Part shown: positions 1 to 7,387 of the stretch, piece after piece
Position numbering within the stretch: position 1 is the first letter of the stretch
Layout of the letters: the number at the start of each line of letters is the position of its first letter
Assembly: GCA_964427185.1 (NCBI GenBank)
Contig: CAYRSN010000028.1
Span: 1-14,525 of the forward strand
Length of the DNA: 14,525 bases
Source of the DNA: Sulfurivirga sp964427185
Lineage (GTDB): Bacteria > Pseudomonadota > Gammaproteobacteria > Thiomicrospirales > Thiomicrospiraceae
Reading direction: 5' to 3'
Translations under genes and position numbers: made by a program
The notes under the pieces: generated by a model
Told to the model about the DNA's origin: nothing
Database searches by the model: none
What the model saw: only the letters and a program-made list of their open reading frames with translations

Positions 1-1
1 T

Positions 2-36
2 GCTCAGGCACTTGTTGCCTGAGCCAGTTTTATTTT
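2..36 (+). terminator. Intrinsic terminator of an upstream gene
   Basis: A perfect 9-bp stem pairs 2-10 (GCTCAGGCA) with 16-24 (TGCCTGAGC) around a 5-nt loop, followed by a T-rich run at 28-36. The gene it ends lies outside the window. It sits only 35 nt before the gap start and no separate promoter fits between them, so it may act as a leaky terminator or attenuator inside a longer operon. Confidence 0.7.
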
Positions 37-40
37 CTAT

Positions 41-70
41 CTAAAGGAGAGCGTACTAAAGGAGAGCGTA
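41..70 (+). repeat. 15-bp tandem duplication of the gap ribosome binding site
   Basis: CTAAAGGAGAGCGTA occurs twice back to back, at 41-55 and 56-70, with no mismatch, and the gap ATG follows immediately at 71. Each copy carries a strong AAAGGAG Shine-Dalgarno core. The second copy is at normal spacing; the first is 15 nt further upstream, too far to serve this ATG in the usual way. The exact identity suggests a recent slippage duplication. Confidence 0.9.
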
Positions 71-1072
71 ATGACTGTACGTGTTGGTATTAACGGTTTT
101 GGTCGCATTGGTCGTATGGCGTTCCGCGCGATTGCGAAGGAATTCCCTGGTCTGGAAGTGGTTGCTATCAATGACTTGCTGGATCCGGATTACTTGGCTT
201 ATATGCTGAAGTATGACTCTGTGCATGGCCGCTTTGATGGAGATGTGGAAGTTAAGGATGGCAATCTGGTTGTAAACGGTAAAACAATTCGTATTACTGC
301 AGAGACGGATCCATCCAACCTGAAATGGGATGAAGTGAATGTAGATCTGGTGCTGGAATGTACCGGCTTTTTCCTGACGGAAGAAACCTGTCAGAAGCAT
401 ATTGAGGCAGGTGCGAAAAAAGTAGTTCAGTCAGCACCTTCAAAGGATCATACACCTATGTTTGTGTATGGTGTAAACCATGGTGACTATGCAGGTCAGG
501 CAATTGTGTCTGCTGCCTCTTGTACGACAAACGGCCTTGCGCCGGTTGCCAAGGTGCTGAATGATAACTTCGGTATCAAGCGTGGCCTGATGTCTACCGT
601 TCACGCAGCAACTGCGACACAGAAAACAGTTGACGGGCCTTCTAAGAAGGACTGGCGTGGTGGTCGCGGTATTCTGGAAAATATCATTCCATCTTCTACC
701 GGCGCTGCCAAAGCAGTGGGTAAAGTTCTGCCTGCTTTGAATGGTAAGCTGACGGGTATGGCATTCCGTGTGCCCACCTCCGATGTTTCTGTGGTAGATC
801 TGACCGTGGAGCTGGAAAAAGGTGCAGCTTATGATGATATCTGTGCTGCCATGAAAGCGGCTTCTGAAGGTGAGCTTAAGGGTGTGCTGGGCTATACGGA
901 TGAGCCTTTGGTTTCTACGGATTTCCGTGGGGATGCGCGTCCTTCTATCTTTGATGCGAAGGCCGGTATTCAGCTGGATGAAACCTTTGTGAAAATTATT
1001 GCTTGGTATGACAACGAATACGGTTATACCTGCAACATGTTGCGCCTGGCAGAGCACGTAGCCAGCAACTAA
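71..1072 (+). CDS. gap: Glyceraldehyde-3-phosphate dehydrogenase, type I
   Basis: This enzyme oxidises and phosphorylates glyceraldehyde-3-phosphate to 1,3-bisphosphoglycerate with NAD in glycolysis; the reverse reaction serves gluconeogenesis or the Calvin cycle. At 333 aa it is full length. The Rossmann motif GINGFGRIGR is at residues 6-15, and an Asn-Asp pair at 34-35 suggests NAD rather than NADP preference. The catalytic Cys151 lies in ASCTTNGLAP with the partner His178, and the C-terminal WYDNEYGY is at 312-319. The residue four after the catalytic Cys is Gly155, where many homologues have a second Cys. The start follows a duplicated Shine-Dalgarno sequence. It heads a gap-pgk-pyk-fba cluster and is followed by a GC-rich hairpin without a U-tract. 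Confidence 0.97.
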   Translation: MTVRVGINGFGRIGRMAFRAIAKEFPGLEVVAINDLLDPDYLAYMLKYDSVHGRFDGDVEVKDGNLVVNGKTIRITAETDPSNLKWDEVNVDLVLECTGFFLTEETCQKHIEAGAKKVVQSAPSKDHTPMFVYGVNHGDYAGQAIVSAASCTTNGLAPVAKVLNDNFGIKRGLMSTVHAATATQKTVDGPSKKDWRGGRGILENIIPSSTGAAKAVGKVLPALNGKLTGMAFRVPTSDVSVVDLTVELEKGAAYDDICAAMKAASEGELKGVLGYTDEPLVSTDFRGDARPSIFDAKAGIQLDETFVKIIAWYDNEYGYTCNMLRLAEHVASN

Positions 1073-1093
1073 TCCACAGGTTCAGTGGAAAGA

Positions 1094-1113
1094 AAGGGGC
1101 GTTCGCGCCCCTT
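1094..1113 (+). terminator. GC-rich hairpin between gap and pgk
   Basis: An 8-bp perfect stem pairs 1094-1101 (AAGGGGCG) with 1106-1113 (CGCCCCTT) and closes on a UUCG tetraloop. No T-run follows (the next bases are CATCTATG), so efficient intrinsic termination is unlikely. A role as a 3' stabilising structure for the gap message, or as a partial or Rho-assisted terminator, is inferred. Confidence 0.55.
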
Positions 1114-1176
1114 CATCTATGCCTATCCTGTTGTGGGTGGGTATAGATGAATAACCATGATCAAAGGAGCCGCATT

Positions 1177-2376
1177 ATGGCAATTATCAAGATGGCTGAT
1201 CTGGCCAAAGAAGGCAAACTGACAGGCAAGCGTGTTTTGATTCGTGAAGATCTGAATGTGCCGATTAAAGACGGCAAGGTAACGTCTGATAAACGTATTT
1301 CTGCATCTGTGCCTACGATTAAAATGGCGATGGATGCGGGTGCAAAAGTAATGTTGATGTCTCACTTGGGGCGTCCGACAGAAGGTGAATATGATGAAGC
1401 CTTCTCTTTGGCGCCTGTTGCGGCAGACTTGTCCAAAAAGCTGGGTAAAGAAGTGCGCCTGGTGAAAGATTATCTGGATGCACCGGTTGAAGTGGCGGAA
1501 GGGGAAGTTGTTCTGCTGGAAAACGTGCGCTTCAACAAGGGTGAAAAGAAAAACGACGATGAGTTGGCGAAAAAATATGCCGCGCTGTGCGATGTATTTG
1601 TAATGGATGCATTTGGTACCGCACACCGTGCTCAGGCTTCTACTTATGGTGCAGGCGTTTATGCGCCGATTGCTGCGGCAGGTCCACTTCTGGCAGCAGA
1701 GCTGGAAGCGCTGGGTAAAGCGTTGGAAAACCCTGATCGTCCAATGGTGGCGATTGTAGGCGGTTCTAAAGTTTCTACCAAGTTAACAGTGCTGGAGTCT
1801 CTGGCGGAAAAGGTGGATCAGTTGGTAGTGGGAGGAGGTATTGCCAATACCTTTATCGCAGCTGCCGGTCACAATGTCGGTAAATCTCTGTATGAGCCTG
1901 ACTTGATTGATACGGCCAAGCGTCTGATGGAAACCATGGAAAGCCGTGGTGCAGGTGTGCCGATCGCTAAAGATGTGGTGTGTGGTAAGGAGTTTGCCGA
2001 AGATGCTGAAGCGACTTTGAAGAAAGTAGATGAGGTCGCAGATGATGATATGATTTTCGATATCGGGCCTGAATCTGCACAAGAGCTGGCAGAAATCATT
2101 AAAAAGGCTGGCACGGTGGTATGGAATGGCCCGGTGGGCGTATTTGAGTTTGATCAGTTTGGCAAAGGGACGGAAACCATTGCCAAAGCGATTGCTGAGT
2201 CCAACGCCTTCTCTATTGCCGGTGGTGGAGATACGCTGGCTGCCATTGACAAATATGGCGTAGAAAGCGGTGTCTCTTATATCTCTACCGGAGGGGGCGC
2301 TTTCTTAGAGTTTCTGGAAGGCAAGAAACTGCCAGCTGTAGAAATGCTGGAGAAAAAAGCAGCCGAGAGCGCTTAA
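1177..2376 (+). CDS. pgk: Phosphoglycerate kinase
   Basis: This cytoplasmic enzyme transfers phosphate between 1,3-bisphosphoglycerate and ADP, the step after Gap. The protein is 399 aa, close to the usual 385-400. The N-domain has the signature RxDxNVP at 23-29, Arg40, and the SHLGRP loop at 62-67. The C-domain has GGSKVSTK at 195-202, WNGPVGVFE at 316-324, and the nucleotide-binding GGGDT at 349-353. The ATG at 1177 is chosen over an in-frame ATG at 1147: AAGGAG at 1164-1169 is well placed for 1177, homologous proteins begin near this point, and the extra ten residues are hydrophilic with no ribosome site. It lies 104 bp downstream of gap and is probably co-transcribed with it. Confidence 0.97.
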   Translation: MAIIKMADLAKEGKLTGKRVLIREDLNVPIKDGKVTSDKRISASVPTIKMAMDAGAKVMLMSHLGRPTEGEYDEAFSLAPVAADLSKKLGKEVRLVKDYLDAPVEVAEGEVVLLENVRFNKGEKKNDDELAKKYAALCDVFVMDAFGTAHRAQASTYGAGVYAPIAAAGPLLAAELEALGKALENPDRPMVAIVGGSKVSTKLTVLESLAEKVDQLVVGGGIANTFIAAAGHNVGKSLYEPDLIDTAKRLMETMESRGAGVPIAKDVVCGKEFAEDAEATLKKVDEVADDDMIFDIGPESAQELAEIIKKAGTVVWNGPVGVFEFDQFGKGTETIAKAIAESNAFSIAGGGDTLAAIDKYGVESGVSYISTGGGAFLEFLEGKKLPAVEMLEKKAAESA

Positions 2377-2380
2377 ATGT

Positions 2381-2416
2381 GAAGGTGAGCCCGTATGTGT
2401 CATGCGGGCTCACTTC
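2381..2416 (+). terminator. Hairpin after pgk, weak or bidirectional terminator
   Basis: A 9-bp perfect stem pairs 2385-2393 (GTGAGCCCG) with 2405-2413 (CGGGCTCAC) and extends imperfectly outward; the loop is 11 nt. Only a short TTT follows at 2418-2420, so complete termination is doubtful. It probably lowers read-through into pyk rather than ending the transcript. Confidence 0.5.
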
Positions 2417-2449
2417 ATTTAATCGTCACAAAGTTTCTGGAAAATAATG

Positions 2450-2471
2450 TCAAGATAAGCATCTATCTTGA
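2450..2471. promoter_or_regulatory. Inverted repeat in the pyk leader
   Basis: TCAAGATA (2450-2457) and TATCTTGA (2464-2471) are perfect inverted 8-mers around a 6-nt spacer, 40 bp before the pyk ATG. It could be a protein-binding operator or a short RNA hairpin. No T-run follows, so it is not a terminator. I do not recognise the regulator, and no convincing -35/-10 pair was found beside it. Confidence 0.35.
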
Positions 2472-2510
2472 GATTACTTTCAACACTTAAATCAGAAGGA
2501 TTATCGGAGC

Positions 2511-3968
2511 ATGCAGTCTGACGCGCGCCCATCACTAAGAAGAACGAAAATTGTTGCAACCCTTGGTCCGGCAACGGATAAGCCGGGTGAGCTGGAACGT
2601 CTGATTAAGGCCGGTGTGGATGTTGTTCGCATCAATATGTCACACGGGGATGCACAGGATCATATTGACCGTGCAGCTAAAGTTCGTGAACTTGCGGAAA
2701 AATTGGAACGTCAGGTGGGTATCCTGGTAGATCTGCAGGGTCCGAAAATTCGCATTGCCCGCTTTAAAGAAGGGGTGGTCGATTTAATTGAAGGAGCATC
2801 CTTTGCGCTGGACAGTGCGTGGGATCCTAATGAAGGCAGCGAAAAAGTGGTCGGCTTGACCTACAAGGCTTTGCCTAATGATGTGGAGCCGGGGGATGAG
2901 CTACTGCTGGATGATGGTCGTGTCGTCTTGCGGGTGGAATCAGTAGAGGGCACACGCGTGAACACCACAGTCATCGTGGGGGGTAAGTTATCCAATAATA
3001 AAGGTATTAACTTGCGTGGTGGTGGCCTGTCTGCATCGGCGATTACAGAAAAAGACAAGCAGGATATTAAAACAGCCGCACAGATCGGTGCAGACTATCT
3101 CGCACTTTCTTTTCCGCGCAGTGCAGAAGATGTGGAAGAGTGTCGCCGTCTTGCACTTGAAGCAGGCCTGAAGGCGGGCATTGTTTCCAAAATTGAGCGT
3201 GCGGAAGCTGTTGCGGATGATTACACGTTGGATAGCATTATTCTGGCTTCCGATGTCGTGATGATCGCTCGGGGTGACTTGGGTGTGGAAATTGGCGATG
3301 CTCAGCTGCCCGCGATTCAGAAGAAAATCATTAAACGTGCACGGCAGTTGAACAGGGTCAGTATTACGGCTACGCAAATGATGGAGTCGATGATCCATAA
3401 CCCCATACCTACCCGTGCGGAAGTCTTTGATGTGGCTAATGCCGTTATGGATGGAACGGATGCAGTCATGCTTTCCGGCGAAACTGCAACAGGGCGCTTT
3501 CCTGCATTGGTGGTTGAGTCCATGGGACGCATCTGTCATGAGGCAGAAAAAGCACGTATCACACGTGAATCTACCCACCGTATTGATGAGACTTTCTCTG
3601 CCGTGGATGAGACGATCGCCATGGCGGCCATGTATGCTGCAAACCACTTCCCGGGTGTACGGGCGATTGCAGCATTGACAGAATCGGGTAATACGGCGTT
3701 GCTGATGAGCCGAATCAGCTCAGGGATCCCTATTTATGCCATGACGCCTCATTTGGAAACGCGGCGCAAGGTGACGATCTATCGCGGTGTTTATCCTTCA
3801 ACATTTAACTATGATGACTTCAGTGATGACGCATTACAAGGTGCGGTATTGGAAACACTGAAAGGGTATGGGGTTGTGGAGTCCGGTGACCTGGTGGTGA
3901 TGACCCGTGGTGCAGCACGTGGCGTGATGGGCGGCACCAACCGCATGGAAATTGTTAAAGTGCCCTGA
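2511..3968 (+). CDS. pyk: Pyruvate kinase
   Basis: This enzyme transfers phosphate from phosphoenolpyruvate to ADP, giving pyruvate and ATP. The protein is 485 aa, full length and PykA-like in size. N-terminal KIVATLGPAT is at residues 13-22, with the substrate-site RINMSHG at 40-46. The B-domain insert spans roughly 80-180. The active-site Lys227 lies in SKIE, the Mg/PEP site ARGDLG is at 253-258, TQMMESM is at 288-294, and the run NPIPTRAEVFDVANAVMDGT at 297-316 matches the family signature. The C-terminal regulatory domain begins near 360. An AAGGA sits 10 nt before the ATG and a GGAG closer in, so initiation is probably weaker than for gap or fba. It lies 134 bp after pgk and 63 bp before fba. 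Confidence 0.96.
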   Translation: MQSDARPSLRRTKIVATLGPATDKPGELERLIKAGVDVVRINMSHGDAQDHIDRAAKVRELAEKLERQVGILVDLQGPKIRIARFKEGVVDLIEGASFALDSAWDPNEGSEKVVGLTYKALPNDVEPGDELLLDDGRVVLRVESVEGTRVNTTVIVGGKLSNNKGINLRGGGLSASAITEKDKQDIKTAAQIGADYLALSFPRSAEDVEECRRLALEAGLKAGIVSKIERAEAVADDYTLDSIILASDVVMIARGDLGVEIGDAQLPAIQKKIIKRARQLNRVSITATQMMESMIHNPIPTRAEVFDVANAVMDGTDAVMLSGETATGRFPALVVESMGRICHEAEKARITRESTHRIDETFSAVDETIAMAAMYAANHFPGVRAIAALTESGNTALLMSRISSGIPIYAMTPHLETRRKVTIYRGVYPSTFNYDDFSDDALQGAVLETLKGYGVVESGDLVVMTRGAARGVMGGTNRMEIVKVP

Positions 3969-4031
3969 TAAGATAGCAAAATCAGTGATGGCAAACGATT
4001 TTAATTTGAGACCTGAAAGGAGAGTAAACCT

Positions 4032-5096
4032 ATGGCAATGATTACATTGCGCGAGCTGATGGATTATGCAGCAGAGCATGGTTTTGGCATGCCTGCATTT
4101 AACGTAAACAATATGGAACAGGTGAAGGCCATTATGGAAGCGGCCAAAGAAACCAATTCACCTGTTATCCTGCAGGGCTCTGCTGGTGCGCGTAAGTATG
4201 CTGGCGAGCCTTTCCTGCGTCACCTGGTTGCGGCTGCGGTAGAAATGTATCCGGATATTCCTATTGTGATGCACCAGGATCACGGTTCTGATCCGGGCGT
4301 GTGTCTGCGCGCAATCCAGTCAGGCTTTACGTCTGTAATGATGGACGGCTCTTTGATGCCTGATATGAAAACGCCTTCTACTTATGAATACAACGTAGAA
4401 GTTACCGCTAAGGTTGTAGAAATGGCGCATTCAGGCGGTGTTTCCGTAGAAGGTGAACTGGGCTGCCTGGGCTCTCTGGAAACCGGTAAGATGGGTGAAG
4501 AAGATGGTCACGGTGCCGAAGGTGTACTGGATCACTCTCAGCTGCTGACAGATCCGGAAGAAGCTGCGGATTTTGTTAAGAAAACTAATGTGGATGCGCT
4601 GGCTGTAGCAGTGGGGACTTCTCACGGCGCTTACAAGTTCACTAAGAAGCCTTCTGGTGATGTACTGCGTATTGACCGTATTAAAGAAATTCATGAGCGC
4701 ATTCCTACCACGCACCTGGTCATGCATGGCTCTTCCTCTGTACCTGAAGAGTGGCTGGAAATCATTAATAACTATGGTGGTGATATGGGTCAGACTTACG
4801 GTGTGCCGGTTGAAGCCATTGTTGAAGGCATCAAATACGGTGTGCGTAAGGTGAACATTGATACGGATCTGCGCATGGCATCTACAGGTGCGATTCGTAA
4901 GCACTTGGCAGAAAACAAGGCGAACTTTGATCCTCGTAAGTTCCTGAAAGCAGCACAAGATGCAATGAAAGAGATCTGTAAAGCTCGCTTTGAAGCCTTT
5001 GGTGCAGCAGGCCATGCTGATAAGATCAAGCCGCTTGGTTTGGAAGTGATGTATCAGCGTTATGAGTCTGGTGAGCTGGATCAGAAGGTTAACTAA
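4032..5096 (+). CDS. fba: Fructose-bisphosphate aldolase, class II (CbbA/Fba type)
   Basis: This enzyme reversibly cleaves fructose-1,6-bisphosphate to dihydroxyacetone phosphate and glyceraldehyde-3-phosphate. It is zinc-dependent and cytoplasmic. At 354 aa it has the length of the class IIB branch found in many beta- and gammaproteobacteria, including autotrophs. Visible features are PAFNVNN at 21-27, HQDHGSD at 81-87 (catalytic Asp83, zinc ligand His84), GELGCLG at 141-147, TSHGAYK at 196-202 (zinc ligand His198), HGSSSVP at 232-238 (His232), and the phosphate-binding NIDTDLR at 275-281. AAAGGAGAG at 4016-4024 sets the start. It is the last gene of the cluster, before a strong terminator. 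Linkage with gap and pgk fits glycolysis, gluconeogenesis or carbon fixation; no Rubisco gene is in view to decide. Confidence 0.96.
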   Translation: MAMITLRELMDYAAEHGFGMPAFNVNNMEQVKAIMEAAKETNSPVILQGSAGARKYAGEPFLRHLVAAAVEMYPDIPIVMHQDHGSDPGVCLRAIQSGFTSVMMDGSLMPDMKTPSTYEYNVEVTAKVVEMAHSGGVSVEGELGCLGSLETGKMGEEDGHGAEGVLDHSQLLTDPEEAADFVKKTNVDALAVAVGTSHGAYKFTKKPSGDVLRIDRIKEIHERIPTTHLVMHGSSSVPEEWLEIINNYGGDMGQTYGVPVEAIVEGIKYGVRKVNIDTDLRMASTGAIRKHLAENKANFDPRKFLKAAQDAMKEICKARFEAFGAAGHADKIKPLGLEVMYQRYESGELDQKVN

Positions 5097-5121
5097 GCTT
5101 ACATACCAGAGTGCAATATGC

Positions 5122-5149
5122 AACGCCCGACCTTGCGTCGGGCGTTTTT
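5122..5149 (+). terminator. Strong intrinsic terminator after fba
   Basis: A perfect 10-bp stem pairs 5122-5131 (AACGCCCGAC) with 5137-5146 (GTCGGGCGTT), with a 5-nt loop and a T-run at 5145-5149. It closes the glycolytic transcription unit. Confidence 0.9.
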
Positions 5150-5152
5150 GGT

Positions 5153-5181
5153 TTGAGACTGCTATAAACTTACTCTATTAA
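5153..5181 (+). promoter_or_regulatory. Sigma70-type promoter for the MFS–ssb pair
   Basis: TTGAGA at 5153-5158 (5/6 to consensus) and TATTAA at 5176-5181 (4/6) are separated by 17 nt, just after the fba terminator and 53 bp before the transporter ATG. A 6-bp inverted repeat (CCTATT at 5190-5195, AATAGG at 5201-5206) lies in the predicted leader. Confidence 0.5.
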
Positions 5182-5234
5182 AGTGTATTCCTATTGTTGG
5201 AATAGGTATGTACTTTTAACCAGGGAGTTGGCTC

Positions 5235-6662
5235 ATGGATCAACAATCAACAGCATCGCAAGAGGCGATACTGTTTAAGCCGCAAATGACACCTGAAGAA
5301 AAAAAGGCAACCTTTGCGATTGCAGGTGTTTTTGCGACGCGCATGCTCGGGTTGTTCATGATTTTCCCCGTGTTTGCCATTTTTGCACATCAGGTGTTTC
5401 CTGAGGCGACGGGCACGCAAATTGGTCTGGCCATGGGGATTTACGGGCTGACGCAAGCACTGCTGCAAATTCCTTACGGGCTGGCTTCTGATAAGTGGGG
5501 GCGAAAACCGCTGATTATCGGCGGAATGCTGGTATTTGCCATCGGGTCTGTGATCTGTGCCGTAGCACCCGATATGGAAACCATGATTCTGGGGCGTGCA
5601 GTCCAAGGTATGGGGGCAGTTGCGGCTGTATTAACCGCTCTGGTGGTGGACTTGGTGCGGGAGCCTTTGCGCCTGCGGGCAATGTCCATTGTAGGCATGA
5701 CCATAGGTTTTTCTTTTACTTTGTCGTTGATGCTCGGTCCGTTGTTATCCAGCTGGTGGGGGGTGCGTGGTATTTTTTGGGCAATTGCTGCTTTGGCGAT
5801 ATTGGGCATGCTGCTGGTAATTTTTGTGGTGCCAACGCCTAAAACGCATAAATTTCAGCGAGAGGCGGAAGTGGATGTGCGCATGATTGGCACTGTATTG
5901 AAGCATCCTCAGCTCTTGCGACTGGATTTCGGTGTGTTTGTACTGCATGCTATCTTAACAGCGTTGTTTGTGGTAATTCCTTTATTAGTCGCCCATGATG
6001 CGGGATTGGATGCGCAGCACCATTGGCAGCTCTATTTGCCGGTGATGCTACTTTCTTTTGTGCTAATGGTGCCTTTGATTATTCAGGCAGAGTCAAAGGG
6101 ACGTATGAAGCCGATTTTTGTGGGAGCGATTGTTACTTTAGCGTTGGTAGCGCTTGGGTTTGGCATACTGGAGCCGGGGGTGTGGAGCCTGTTTGGTTTG
6201 TTGCTGGTTTTCTTTACGGCTTTTAATCTTTTGGAAGCCAGTTTGCCTTCCCTGGTTGTCAAGCTTTCACCCCCGGATAAAAAGGGTACTGCCAGTGGGG
6301 TTTATTCTACCAGCCAGTTTCTGGGGGCTGCGGTGGGTGGTGCGCTGGGAGGGTACCTCTACCAGCACGAAGGCGCGCAGGCTGTATTTTACATAGTGGC
6401 GGGAATGGCTTTGCTCTGGGCGGCTGTGGCGGCTACAATGGAGAAGCCTCGTCCATTGAGTATCGCTTCTATTCCTTTGCCGGATAATTGCCATTGGAAT
6501 GAGCAGGATGTGCAGGCTTTTCTGTTGCATCAGGCAGGTGTGGCAGATGCGGTTGTGCGTCTTGATGAACAACATGCTTATGTGAAAATTGACCGTAAGC
6601 AGACAAACGAAATAATGTTGCAAACAGCGCTAGACAGAGCATTTTGTGAAAAGGAAATATAA
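5235..6662 (+). CDS. MFS transporter with C-terminal extension, ssb-linked
   Basis: This is an inner-membrane transporter of the major facilitator superfamily. It is drug:proton antiporter-like by sequence, but the substrate is unknown. Of 475 aa, residues 28-400 hold about twelve hydrophobic segments. MFS motif A, YGLASDKWGRK, is at 81-91 between TM2 and TM3, and the long central loop is near 200-225. After TM12 comes a soluble tail (about 412-475) that ends in a predicted beta/alpha pattern (VVRLD, HAYVKID, then a helix). It resembles a small ferredoxin-like domain, though it has no CxxC. The ATG at 5235 follows a GGGAG. ssb begins 3 nt after its stop, so the two are probably coupled. This MFS–ssb adjacency, often with uvrA divergent nearby, is known in several proteobacteria; uvrA is not adjacent here. 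Confidence 0.88.
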   Translation: MDQQSTASQEAILFKPQMTPEEKKATFAIAGVFATRMLGLFMIFPVFAIFAHQVFPEATGTQIGLAMGIYGLTQALLQIPYGLASDKWGRKPLIIGGMLVFAIGSVICAVAPDMETMILGRAVQGMGAVAAVLTALVVDLVREPLRLRAMSIVGMTIGFSFTLSLMLGPLLSSWWGVRGIFWAIAALAILGMLLVIFVVPTPKTHKFQREAEVDVRMIGTVLKHPQLLRLDFGVFVLHAILTALFVVIPLLVAHDAGLDAQHHWQLYLPVMLLSFVLMVPLIIQAESKGRMKPIFVGAIVTLALVALGFGILEPGVWSLFGLLLVFFTAFNLLEASLPSLVVKLSPPDKKGTASGVYSTSQFLGAAVGGALGGYLYQHEGAQAVFYIVAGMALLWAAVAATMEKPRPLSIASIPLPDNCHWNEQDVQAFLLHQAGVADAVVRLDEQHAYVKIDRKQTNEIMLQTALDRAFCEKEI

Positions 6663-6665
6663 GAA

Positions 6666-7217
6666 ATGAGTCGTGGTATCAATAAAGTTATTTTAATCGG
6701 CACTTTGGGACGTGATCCGGAAGTGCGTTATGCGGCTAATGGAAATGCTATTGCCAACTTAAGTGTGGCTACCAGTGAGCAATGGAATGATCGTAATACA
6801 GGAGAGCGTCAAGAGCGTACTGAGTGGCACCGTGTTGTGATTTTTGGCAAGTTAGCGGAGATTGCAGGGCAATATTTGCGCAAAGGCTCTCAAGTTTATC
6901 TGGAAGGGCGGCTGCAAACACGCAAATGGACTGATCAGAATGGACAGGATCGCTGGACGACAGAAGTGGTGATTGATCAGCGAGGCACCATGCAGATGCT
7001 GGATCGTCGCAATACGGGAGATACGGCATTTGAAAATGGGCAGCCTGCTCAAAGAGGATTTGGTGCACAGCCTCAGAGTTCACCTGCAGCAGTGCCTACT
7101 CAGACGCAACAGCAGCCTGCTATCGGTGGGAGTCAGCCACAGTCGTCAACACAGCAGCAGCCGGCATGGAGTTCCCCGGCAGCGACCGATTTTGACGATG
7201 ATGATGTTCCATTCTAA
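6666..7217 (+). CDS. ssb: Single-stranded DNA-binding protein
   Basis: This protein binds single-stranded DNA as a tetramer during replication, recombination and repair, and recruits partners through its C-terminal tip. At 183 aa it has the usual architecture. The OB-fold spans about 1-112, with aromatic DNA-contact positions Trp40, Trp54, Phe60 and Trp88. A Gln/Pro/Ser-rich disordered linker spans about 125-172, and the acidic tip DFDDDDVPF at 175-183 is the conserved partner-docking peptide (DFDDDIPF in Escherichia coli). The start lies 3 nt after the MFS stop and has only a weak A-rich ribosome site (AGGAAATAT before TAAGAA), so translational coupling is likely. There is no strong terminator; a 6-bp inverted repeat (AACACC 7220-7225, GGTGTT 7249-7254) with a 23-nt loop is the only structure seen. 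Confidence 0.96.
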   Translation: MSRGINKVILIGTLGRDPEVRYAANGNAIANLSVATSEQWNDRNTGERQERTEWHRVVIFGKLAEIAGQYLRKGSQVYLEGRLQTRKWTDQNGQDRWTTEVVIDQRGTMQMLDRRNTGDTAFENGQPAQRGFGAQPQSSPAAVPTQTQQQPAIGGSQPQSSTQQQPAWSSPAATDFDDDDVPF

Positions 7218-7268
7218 AGAACACCTTTGTTTGAATTGTGTACGGCGGGGTGTTGCTTTGAAATATTT

Positions 7269-7297
7269 TTGACTTGAGTTACATTTGAGATTATAAT
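7269..7297 (+). promoter_or_regulatory. Near-consensus sigma70 promoter for rplU–rpmA
   Basis: TTGACT (7269-7274, 5/6) and a perfect TATAAT (7292-7297) are separated by 17 nt. Transcription should start near 7303-7305, giving a leader of about 84 nt before rplU. The strength fits a ribosomal protein operon. Confidence 0.85.
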
Positions 7298-7310
7298 TCC
7301 GCCTTTCCTA

Positions 7311-7326
7311 AAACAGGTGTCTGTTT
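7311..7326 (+). promoter_or_regulatory. Short hairpin in the rplU leader
   Basis: AAACAG (7311-7316) and CTGTTT (7321-7326) form a 6-bp stem with a 4-nt loop near the predicted 5' end of the rplU message. It may protect the 5' end or take part in autoregulation; the sequence does not show which. I do not recognise a described L21 leader here. Confidence 0.35.
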
Positions 7327-7387
7327 GGATCCAGATTTTATTGAGCTGCAAGGCGGTTCAAGTTTTAAAGTTCCAGGAGAGTTGGAA

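Noticed and set aside
1147..1176. Ten-residue N-terminal extension of Pgk from the ATG at 1147
   Set aside because: There is no ribosome site before 1147, while AAGGAG is well placed before 1177 and MAIIKM is the normal Pgk start region.
7081..7165. CAG-rich stretch in ssb as a microsatellite
   Set aside because: It encodes the normal Gln-rich SSB linker; the triplets are interrupted and not a uniform repeat.
7325..7387. 21-residue extension of L21 from a TTG codon
   Set aside because: MYAIIKTGGKQY is the canonical start with a good AGGAG; the extension begins within the leader just after the hairpin and has no ribosome site.
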